A program made the position numbers and the translations under genes. The notes below the pieces were generated by a model that saw nothing but the letters and a program-made list of their open reading frames with translations, was not told the origin of the DNA and did not search any database. A stretch of 7,055 nucleotides of DNA from Geobacter sp. (lineage in GTDB: Bacteria; Desulfobacterota; Desulfuromonadia; Geobacterales; Pseudopelobacteraceae). The DNA lies in contig DAIERH010000118.1 of NCBI GenBank assembly GCA_027346925.1, positions 1-7,055 of the forward strand, written 5' to 3'. Positions 1-5,960 of the stretch are shown piece after piece. Positions within the stretch are counted from its first letter, which is position 1; every line of letters begins with the position of its first letter.

Positions 1-117
1 CATCTCGGTCTGTCCGGGAAAAGCGTAGCCGGCTTGTCTAAGGGTCTCTTTTGATACCGGCGCAGTGACAATCGCGTCGGCTTCGTTATTGACGCAGAGC
101 TGAACGGCTCTTTCGAT
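1..117 (-). pseudogene. pdxA: PdxA internal fragment (4-hydroxythreonine-4-phosphate dehydrogenase), cut at both ends
   Basis: Read on the minus strand from 117 to 1 there are 39 uninterrupted codons. They contain AIVTAPVSKETL followed by AGYAFPGQTEM, which matches the core of the PdxA family (typically DAIVTAPxxKxxxxxAG then GHTE). PdxA oxidises 4-phosphooxy-L-threonine in the DXP-dependent pyridoxal phosphate pathway and acts in the cytoplasm. The window edge cuts off the C-terminal side. The N-terminal side stops at about 117, where the sequence changes to NuoB-coding DNA on the opposite strand, so less than an eighth of a ~330-residue enzyme is present. The usual His of GHTE, a probable metal ligand, is Gln here; I cannot tell whether that is a lineage variant. 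GC is about 55% by my count, against roughly 75-80% in 181-300, suggesting a different origin. The exact boundary could lie a few codons further right, because the minus-strand frame stays open as GRA-IERAV. The fragment cannot be functional as seen. Confidence 0.8.
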
Positions 118-2103
118 TGCCCGCCCCGCCCAGAGGCCTTCCTGCAGGGGCTGATGCTGTTGCAGGAGAAGATCCGCACCCAGGAGCGCCCGGCGCGGCC
201 GGTGCTGCACCTCCCGGGTGGCAACCAGGGGACCACGGCCCCGGTCCTGGTGGACGGGGAGACCAAGTCCCGCGACACCCGGGGCCCCGGCATGGAGGGG
301 ACCGGGGTCCGCGGCACCTCGGTCAGGCACCCCCGCTTCTGGTTGCCCCGCTCGGACGAGCAGTGGCGCCCGCCCGCCCCGGTCCACGATTACCTCGATT
401 TCGGGCTTCCCGAGGAGCTCGCAACTTTATTCGGCGAGCGGGTCGGGGTGGATAGGACAGCCACCGACATGCTCACCCTCAGGGCACCGGCCGAAGTCGT
501 ACCCGATCTCCTGCGGCACCTGAAGAACCGCCCCGGCACCCCCTTCCGGCGTCTGGAGGACATCGTTGCGGTTGACGATTCCTGCCGCCGCCAACGTTCG
601 GCGTACAAGGCGTTCACCCTCAACTACCACCTGCTCTCATTCGACAAGCCGGGCTATGTCCGCATCAAGACCGACCTGGAGGACGGTGCCCCCCAGGTCC
701 CCAGCGTCACCTCCGTCTTTCCGGCGGCATCATGGTACGAGCGCGAGGTGTTCGACATGTTCGGCATCCGCTTCAGCGGCCATCCCGACCTGCGCCGGAT
801 CCTGATGCCCCATGACTGGGAAGGGCATCCCCTGCTCAAGACCCACCCAAACCGTGCCACCGAGATGGCCCCCTATACCATTGCCGACGCGCGCAGCCGT
901 GCGCCGCTGCCTGCCTCGGATTTCTTCGAGCGGGTGGGCGACGGAGAGCTGGTGCTGAACCTGGGGCCGCAGCATCCCGGCACCCACGGCATCATCCGCT
1001 GCATCTTGAAGCTTTCCGGCGAGGAGATCGTCGATTGTGATTTCGACATCGGCTACCACCACCGCGGGGCCGAAAAGATGGCCGAACGCCAGCACTGGAA
1101 CCAGTTCATCCCCTACACCGACCGTATCGACTACCTGGCCGGGGTGCAGAACAACCTGGCCTACGTCAATTCCGTGGAGCGGCTGTGCGGCATCACCGTT
1201 CCCGACCGGGCGGTGTACATCCGCGTGATGTTGGCCGAACTGTTCCGCATCGCCAGTCACCTGGTCTGGCTGGGAACATTTACCGCCGACGTGGGGGCCA
1301 TGACGCCGGTCTTCTACACATTCACCGACCGGGAGAAGATCTTCGACATCGTGGAGATGATCACCGGCGGCCGGATGCATCCGGCCTGGTTCCGGATCGG
1401 TGGGGTTACCGAGGACCTCCCCGATGGATGGCAGGAACCGGTGCGACATTTCCTGTCATGGATGCCGGGTCGCCTGAAGGAGTACGAGCAACTCGTCAAC
1501 GGCAACCCCATCTTCAGGAAACGCCTGATGGGTGTGGGCGCGATCTCGCGGGAGGATGCCATGGAGTGGGGGCTCTCGGGCCCCAATCTGCGGGCCTGCG
1601 GTGTGGAGTGGGATCTCAGGAAAAAGATGCCCTATGGCGGATACGAGCGCTTCCGGTTCGACGTGGCCGTGGCCGAGGGGGGTGACTGCTGGGGGCGCTA
1701 CCTGGTGCGCATGGAGGAGATCAGGCAATCGTTGCGCCTGGTGGAACAGGCCATGGCAGGAATGCCTGGCGGACGCTGGATCACGGACGACTACCGCTAC
1801 GTGCTGCCGCAAAAGCCGGATACCCTGAAGGACATCGAGTCGCTGATCCACCACTTCGTCAACTCGACCCGGGGCATGGCGCCCCCCAGGGGGGAGAACT
1901 ACGCCGCCATAGAGGCGCCCAAGGGGGAAAACGGCTACTTCGTGGTCTCCGACGGCTTGAACATTCCGTACCGGGTGCGCATCAAGACCCCCAGTTTTCC
2001 CCATATCCAGGCGTTGCCGGTCATGAGCAGGGGGTGGCTGGTGGCCGACTTCCTGGCCATCCTCGGGTCGGTGGATTTCGTGCTGGCGGATTTGGACAGG
2101 TAG
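118..2103 (+). CDS. nuoBCD: NADH-quinone oxidoreductase subunit B/C/D fusion, 5'-truncated (NuoB tail + NuoC + NuoD)
   Basis: The product combines complex I connecting-module subunits that carry electrons to quinone at the membrane interface. The frame opens with CPPRPEAFLQGLMLLQEKI, the C-terminus of NuoB, whose Cys is the fourth ligand of Fe-S cluster N2. The rest of NuoB is absent. A hydrophilic linker of about 60 residues follows. Counting from the Met at 154, NuoC comes next, ending with its signature WYEREVFDMFGIRF from residue 194 and DLRRILMPHDWEGHPL. NuoD starts near residue 262 with LNLGPQHPGTHG (the quinone-site His lies here) and YTDRIDYLAG (quinone-site Tyr region), and ends naturally in DFVLADLDR. 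The Met at 154 is an internal residue of NuoB homology with no Shine-Dalgarno. No ATG, GTG or TTG occurs in frame between the stop at 52-54 and 154, so the true start is lost. B/C/D fusions are known from Geobacter relatives. No nuoE follows; the neighbour is a convergent signalling gene. Probably non-functional if the breakpoint is real. Confidence 0.93.
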   Translation, partial: CPPRPEAFLQGLMLLQEKIRTQERPARPVLHLPGGNQGTTAPVLVDGETKSRDTRGPGMEGTGVRGTSVRHPRFWLPRSDEQWRPPAPVHDYLDFGLPEELATLFGERVGVDRTATDMLTLRAPAEVVPDLLRHLKNRPGTPFRRLEDIVAVDDSCRRQRSAYKAFTLNYHLLSFDKPGYVRIKTDLEDGAPQVPSVTSVFPAASWYEREVFDMFGIRFSGHPDLRRILMPHDWEGHPLLKTHPNRATEMAPYTIADARSRAPLPASDFFERVGDGELVLNLGPQHPGTHGIIRCILKLSGEEIVDCDFDIGYHHRGAEKMAERQHWNQFIPYTDRIDYLAGVQNNLAYVNSVERLCGITVPDRAVYIRVMLAELFRIASHLVWLGTFTADVGAMTPVFYTFTDREKIFDIVEMITGGRMHPAWFRIGGVTEDLPDGWQEPVRHFLSWMPGRLKEYEQLVNGNPIFRKRLMGVGAISREDAMEWGLSGPNLRACGVEWDLRKKMPYGGYERFRFDVAVAEGGDCWGRYLVRMEEIRQSLRLVEQAMAGMPGGRWITDDYRYVLPQKPDTLKDIESLIHHFVNSTRGMAPPRGENYAAIEAPKGENGYFVVSDGLNIPYRVRIKTPSFPHIQALPVMSRGWLVADFLAILGSVDFVLADLDR

Positions 2104-2116
2104 GTAAGGGCTTACC
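2103..2116. other. Short inverted repeat between the convergent stop codons
   Basis: GGTAAG (2103-2108) and CTTACC (2111-2116) are perfect reverse complements around a GG centre. They span the 8-bp gap between the nuoBCD stop (2101-2103) and the HD-GYP stop (2112-2114) and overlap both stops. The loop is too tight for the full stem and there is no U-tract on either strand, so this is not a convincing intrinsic terminator. I see no other terminator between the two convergent genes, so read-through or Rho-dependent termination is likely. Confidence 0.3.
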
Positions 2117-3185
2117 CCTGGCTGGCCTCGAAGATCGCGGCGAAGGTGTCTTTGACCGCGTCGAACGCCGCCAGTACCCGGGGATCGAAATGGCCCGGCA
2201 TGGTGCGGCCGTCACCCCTGAGGATAATGTCGCACGCCGTGGCGTGGTCCAGGGCCGGCTTGTAGACGCGCCGGCTGCGCAGGGCATCGTACTGGTCGGC
2301 CAGTATGACGATGCGTCCGGCCATGGGGATGTCGTTTCCCGCCAGTCCGCAGGGGTAGCCGCTGCCGTCCCAGCGCTCGTGGTGCGTGGCGGCGATGACC
2401 GCCCCCATCTGGAGCATGCCGTGGGTCGAGCCGCGCAGGATCTTTTCGCCGATAACGGTGTGCTGCTGGATGATGGCGAACTCGTCATTGGTCAGGGTAC
2501 CCGGCTTGAGCAGGATCGAGTCGGGTATGCCGATCTTGCCGATATCGTGCATGGCGCTGGCCACCGTGATGTTCTCCATGAAATCGGACGGCAGGCCGAG
2601 ATGGAACGAGAGCTGTCTCGTGTACATGCCGATGCGCGAGATATGATGCCCGGTGTCCTCGTCTCGCAACTCGGCAGCTGCCGTGAGCCGCTCCACAATC
2701 TCCCTGCTCATGCTGGTCAGCTTGCTGAGGGCCTCGTTCAACTCCGCCGTGCGCCGTTCCACCGTTTGTTCCAGTTCCCGCTTGTAATTCTTCTCGATCC
2801 GCGTGAGCCGCTTGTAGTTGATCCCTTTTTCAATGGCATGGATCAGGTAGGGGGGGCGATAGGGCTTGATGATGAAGTCGAAGGCGCCTTTCTGGATGGC
2901 CAGCACGGCCGTATCCAGGTCGGCATAGGCGGTCATCAGCAGGACAGGGGTCTCGTGGTCGAGGAAACGAATCTTTTCCAGGAGTTCGATGCCGGTCATG
3001 CCGGGCATGTTGATGTCCGTCAGCACCAGATCCACCGGTTCGGCGGCAAACCGCCTGACCGCTTCGTGGCCGTTGTCGAACGGGATGACGGTAAATCCGT
3101 ATTCCCGCAGCAGGGTTGCGACGCTGTCCAGCACGTAGCGGTCGTCATCCACGATAAATATCGTTCCCTGGGGTTCAGGCGACAT
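2112..3185 (-). CDS. Two-component response regulator, REC-HD-GYP (predicted c-di-GMP phosphodiesterase)
   Basis: A 357-residue cytoplasmic protein. The N-terminal receiver domain (about residues 7-122) has acidic residues D13-D15, phospho-acceptor D57 in TDINMPG, switch T85 and K107 in the KPY motif. A charged, probably coiled-coil linker (about 120-165) leads to an HD-GYP domain (about 160-350). There I see RDEDTGHH (174-181), the metal-binding HD pair H213-D214 in HDIGKIGIPD, H242, and HHERWDGSGYP from 268, followed by ADQYDAL (296-302). All hallmark residues are intact, which in this family predicts hydrolysis of cyclic-di-GMP to pGpG or GMP, controlled by phosphorylation. The ATG at 3185 is preceded 8 nt upstream by GGGAGGT (+ strand 3194-3200). 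It overlaps the end of the upstream kinase gene by 11 bp, so the two are almost certainly co-transcribed and translationally coupled. The actual output (motility, biofilm, exopolysaccharide) cannot be read from the sequence. Confidence 0.95.
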   Translation of the reverse strand: MSPEPQGTIFIVDDDRYVLDSVATLLREYGFTVIPFDNGHEAVRRFAAEPVDLVLTDINMPGMTGIELLEKIRFLDHETPVLLMTAYADLDTAVLAIQKGAFDFIIKPYRPPYLIHAIEKGINYKRLTRIEKNYKRELEQTVERRTAELNEALSKLTSMSREIVERLTAAAELRDEDTGHHISRIGMYTRQLSFHLGLPSDFMENITVASAMHDIGKIGIPDSILLKPGTLTNDEFAIIQQHTVIGEKILRGSTHGMLQMGAVIAATHHERWDGSGYPCGLAGNDIPMAGRIVILADQYDALRSRRVYKPALDHATACDIILRGDGRTMPGHFDPRVLAAFDAVKDTFAAIFEASQG

Positions 3186-5691
3186 CCTCCAGCACCTCCC
3201 TGATCTTCATCAGCAACTCCTTGGGCATGAACGGCTTGGAAATGAAATGCAGGTTCGGGTCGAGGGTTCCCAGCCCCTCGATGGTATCTGGGTTGTAACC
3301 GCTGCAGAAGAGTATCCGGATATTCGGGGTCAGCGACCTGATCTCCCGGTAGACATCAGTTCCCTTTATCCCCGGCATGATGGCGTCGAGGATCACCAGG
3401 TGTATCCCGTCCCGCTGCTCCCGGTAGATTTCAAGCGCCTGGAAGCCGTCTCCCGCTTCCATGACCGAATACCCGAATTCCTCCAACAGTTCCCTGGTGA
3501 GGGTCCTGGTGGGTTCGTCGTCCTCGACCAGCAGGATAACCTCGCTCCCCCTGCGGAAGGGGCCCATGCCAGGGGCCGGGAACGGAAGCTGCCCCGGGGT
3601 GTCCGTCAACGGCAGGTAGATCTGGAACGCGGTACCCTTGCCCGCAACGCTGTGGCAGGCTATGAAACCGCCGTGTTTTTTGATGATGCCGTAGACGATG
3701 GAAAGTCCCAGACCGGTCCCCTTGCCGGTTTCCTTGGTGGTATAAAACGGCTCGAAGATCCGTTTGACGGTTTCCTCGTCCATGCCGCAGCCGGTGTCGG
3801 AAACGGTGAGCAGGGCATAGCTTCCCTGTTCGCCGAAACCGTGGGATGTCATAAAGAGGGTGTCGAGCACCGCTACCTCGGTCTTGATGACGATGGTGCC
3901 GCCGTCGGGCATGGCGTCACGGGCATTGGTGGCCAGATTCATGAGCACTTGTTCGATTTGGATACTGTCGGCCATGACCGGCAGCTCCTGCTCGGCAAGC
4001 ACGGTCTTGAGATGGATATCCTCGCCGATCAGGCGCACCAGGAGTTTGTTGACCCGTTCGATGATCTCGTTCAGATTGACCCTGCCCGGGTCGTTGACCT
4101 GCTTGCGGCTGAAGGCCAGAAGCCCCTGGGTGAGGCTGGCTCCCCGCTCGGCAGTGGCAAGGATATGATCTACCGTGCTCCTGAGCCGGCTCTCGGCGGA
4201 AATCTGCATCTGCATGATGGTGGCGTAGCCGATGATGGCGGTCAGGATGTTGTTGAAGTCATGGGCGATGCCGCCCGCCAGTTGTCCGATCGCTTCCATC
4301 TTCTGTGAGTGGCGCAACTGGCTTTCCAGTCTCTTGCGCTCGGTGATGTCCTCCTTGATGGCAATGAAGTTGGATATGGCCCCGCTCTGATCGCGGATGG
4401 GGGAAATCATGGCCATTTCCCAGAAGTACTCGCCGTTTTTCTTGAGGTTGTGAAACTCGCCGCGCCATTCACCTCCCCCCAGGATGGTATCCCACAGGTT
4501 GCGGTACTCGTCGGGGGGGGTAAACCCTGACTTGAGGATGCGGGGGTTTTTCCCCAGCAATTCATCCAGAGGATACCCGGTCAATTGACTGAAATGGGGG
4601 TTGGCGTACTCGATGGTGCCGTGCCGATCGGTAATGACGATGGAAAGCGGGCTCTGGTCAACCGCATGGGAGAGTTTGCGCAGACGCTCCTCTGCCTTTG
4701 TGCGTTCGCCCAGTTCCCTCTTCGCGGCATCATAGAGCCGGGCATTGTCGAGGGCCAGTGAGGCAAGCTCTGCAAACCTGCTGAGCAGTTCCATCTGTTC
4801 GGCGTCGAAGCGGCTTGTTGGGTCGATATATGCCAGTCCGATGACGCCGATGACGCCGCCGCCGGATGTGAGCGGGATGCCGGCAATGGCGTGAAGGACG
4901 TCCCGAAGGGGGTCGGCCAGCCGTTCGGGCCAGGTTCGATAATCGTCAACACAGTACGGATGCCCGTGCGCCCAGACATAGCCGGCCATTCCTTCACCAC
5001 GTCGCAGGGGGTGGTGCTCGAAGGTATCGAAGATTCCGAGTTGCACCTTGATGATCATCTCATCCTTTTCCGCATCGAGCAGATAGATGTAGCCGTGTTC
5101 GGTGTTCATCAGCGTGGCGGCACGACCGACGATGTCCGAGAGCAAATTGTCGATCTCCAGCCGGCTGATCAGCCCCAGGGTCGTTTTGTGCAGCGCGACC
5201 AGGTATTGGTTCTGGCGATGCAGTGCCTCATCGCTTGCCTGCCGGGCGTGTTCGCTTTCCTTGAGCAGGGTGATGTCGCTGAAATTGCCTCGAATACCCT
5301 GGTAGTCGCCCTGCTCGTTGAATACCGGACGGCTGGCATGTGTGACCCAGCAGGTCATGCCCTGTTTGGTGACAAGTGCCAGTTCCACCGGTTCGGTGCA
5401 ATTACCGGCATGGGCATGGCAGACATGCTCTTGCCATACTGCCTGAAAATCGGGGTGAATGATGCGGTTGAGCAGGTCGGGGTCCTGGTAGAACTCCTGC
5501 TCGTGGTAACCGGTGATCTGGTCGCAGCCAGGCGAGATATAGTGCAGGATTTTTCGATCCGGCGAGACCCAGAAGATGAGATCAGTGGAGAATTCAACAA
5601 TAGTACGGTACAGCAGTTCCTTGTCCATGTGGCCCCGTGCCGTTTCGGGAATTTCAAAGGTAACAAAGCTTACCATGGTTTTGTTTTTCAT
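3175..5691 (-). CDS. Soluble hybrid sensor histidine kinase, PAS-GAF-PAS-HisKA-HATPase-REC
   Basis: With the preferred start the protein has 838 residues and no evident signal peptide or membrane segment, so it should sense a cytoplasmic cue. Approximate domain order: PAS 23-145 (ISPGCDQITGY, then GNFSDIT), GAF 175-315 (RRGEGMAGYVW), PAS with PAC 340-453 (FSQLTGYPLDELLGKNP, IAIKEDITERK), HisKA around 465-530 with phospho-acceptor H477 in GGIAHDFNNILTAI, and HATPase_c 575-700 with N-box N589 in ATNARDAMPDGG, DTGCGM, IFEPFYTTK and GTGLGLSIVYG. A C-terminal receiver (715-830) has VEDDE, phospho-acceptor D769 in LDAIMPG and a KPF lysine. The H-box type is that of NtrB-like kinases. I chose ATG 5691 because GAGGAGAA (+ strand 5702-5709) lies 10 nt upstream. 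ATG 5736 would give 853 residues but lacks a good Shine-Dalgarno, and ATG 5628 would begin immediately at the PAS domain. The ligand is unknown. The 11-bp overlap with the HD-GYP gene makes that regulator the likely partner. Confidence 0.94.
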   Translation of the reverse strand: MKNKTMVSFVTFEIPETARGHMDKELLYRTIVEFSTDLIFWVSPDRKILHYISPGCDQITGYHEQEFYQDPDLLNRIIHPDFQAVWQEHVCHAHAGNCTEPVELALVTKQGMTCWVTHASRPVFNEQGDYQGIRGNFSDITLLKESEHARQASDEALHRQNQYLVALHKTTLGLISRLEIDNLLSDIVGRAATLMNTEHGYIYLLDAEKDEMIIKVQLGIFDTFEHHPLRRGEGMAGYVWAHGHPYCVDDYRTWPERLADPLRDVLHAIAGIPLTSGGGVIGVIGLAYIDPTSRFDAEQMELLSRFAELASLALDNARLYDAAKRELGERTKAEERLRKLSHAVDQSPLSIVITDRHGTIEYANPHFSQLTGYPLDELLGKNPRILKSGFTPPDEYRNLWDTILGGGEWRGEFHNLKKNGEYFWEMAMISPIRDQSGAISNFIAIKEDITERKRLESQLRHSQKMEAIGQLAGGIAHDFNNILTAIIGYATIMQMQISAESRLRSTVDHILATAERGASLTQGLLAFSRKQVNDPGRVNLNEIIERVNKLLVRLIGEDIHLKTVLAEQELPVMADSIQIEQVLMNLATNARDAMPDGGTIVIKTEVAVLDTLFMTSHGFGEQGSYALLTVSDTGCGMDEETVKRIFEPFYTTKETGKGTGLGLSIVYGIIKKHGGFIACHSVAGKGTAFQIYLPLTDTPGQLPFPAPGMGPFRRGSEVILLVEDDEPTRTLTRELLEEFGYSVMEAGDGFQALEIYREQRDGIHLVILDAIMPGIKGTDVYREIRSLTPNIRILFCSGYNPDTIEGLGTLDPNLHFISKPFMPKELLMKIREVLEDVA

Positions 5692-5701
5692 TAAAGACAA
5701 A

Positions 5702-5709
5702 TTCTCCTC
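5702..5709 (-). promoter_or_regulatory. Shine-Dalgarno GAGGAGAA deciding the kinase start at 5691
   Basis: On the minus strand GAGGAGAA is followed 10 nt later by ATG at 5691. The in-frame ATGs at 5736 and 5676 lack a comparable site. This favours an 838-residue kinase over the longer 853-residue reading. Confidence 0.6.
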
Positions 5710-5717
5710 GGAGGCGG

Positions 5718-5746
5718 TCCATACCCTAATGGTCATCCCGGTTCAA
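5718..5746 (-). promoter_or_regulatory. Weak candidate sigma70-type promoter for the kinase operon
   Basis: Minus-strand TTGAAC (+ strand 5741-5746) and TATGGA (5718-5723) are separated by 17 bp. Match to consensus is partial: 4 of 6 at -35 and 3 of 6 at -10. If real, transcription would start near 5711, giving a very short leader that contains the Shine-Dalgarno and excludes ATG 5736 as the start. I cannot exclude an upstream promoter within or beyond the inverted repeat. Confidence 0.25.
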
Positions 5747-5820
5747 TTTCCCGTGTACATCGCCGGTTCGATACGCTACTATGGACACACTTTTCCTGAC
5801 CCTGATAAACAGGATTGTGC

Positions 5821-5941
5821 GTTAGCCAAATCATTTTCAGCCTGCCCCAACGGGATAAGTACGCTCACAAAAATTGTTTCTGCTTGAAAACAGCGGAAAT
5901 AATTTTTCTGTACTAAAAAAGCGCTGAAAATGATTTGTAAC
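5821..5941. repeat. Large nested inverted repeat in the divergent kinase/murA intergenic region
   Basis: The outer arms CAAATCATTTTCAGC (5827-5841) and GCTGAAAATGATTTG (5923-5937) are perfect 15-bp reverse complements. They extend by GTTA (5821-5824) against TAAC (5938-5941) after a 2-nt bulge. Inside, AGTAC (5858-5862) pairs with GTACT (5910-5914). A central hairpin pairs 5869-5884 with 5892-5907: 16 bp as RNA including two G-U pairs, around a 7-nt loop (5885-5891). In total about 40 base pairs can form over 121 nt, far more than chance would give in unselected spacer. It ends 19 nt before the murA ATG. It could be a small non-autonomous element with terminal repeats, a structured leader or attenuator for murA, a regulator-binding palindrome, or a small RNA. 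I do not recognise it as a named family. Confidence 0.75.
5874..5903 (+). promoter_or_regulatory. Candidate sigma70-type promoter for murA, embedded in the central hairpin
   Basis: TTGTTT (5874-5879) and AATAAT (5898-5903) are separated by 18 bp. The -10 matches consensus at 5 of 6 positions and the -35 at 4 of 6. Transcription would begin around 5910, leaving a leader of about 50 nt that contains only the right half of the inverted repeat. Both boxes lie in opposite arms of the central hairpin, so a related but weaker pair exists on the minus strand. This is inference from consensus only. Confidence 0.35.
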
Positions 5942-5960
5942 TTGACTTAGGCGGATTTAC

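Noticed and set aside
154..156. ATG at 154 as the true start of a NuoC-NuoD protein
   Set aside because: It lies inside NuoB C-terminal homology that continues in frame upstream to about 118, and it has no Shine-Dalgarno. It is only the first Met left after truncation.
730..1449. 239-codon minus-strand open frame
   Set aside because: It lies opposite the strongly conserved NuoC/NuoD coding sequence; no domain recognised.
2034..3203. 389-codon plus-strand open frame
   Set aside because: It runs antisense to the HD-GYP regulator. It has no recognisable domain and is explained by high GC at third codon positions of the real gene.
3247..4308. 353-codon plus-strand open frame
   Set aside because: It is antisense to the conserved HATPase and receiver parts of the kinase, with low-complexity composition and no domain. 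A compositional shadow.
4891..5694. 267-codon plus-strand open frame over the kinase N-terminus
   Set aside because: It is antisense to the PAS and GAF domains, shows no family motif and has no good ribosome site.
5737..5960. Riboswitch of the c-di-GMP/cGAMP (GEMM) type, suspected because such elements are frequent in Geobacter
   Set aside because: I looked for the characteristic conserved GEMM core and did not find it; the fold seen here is one long nested hairpin instead.
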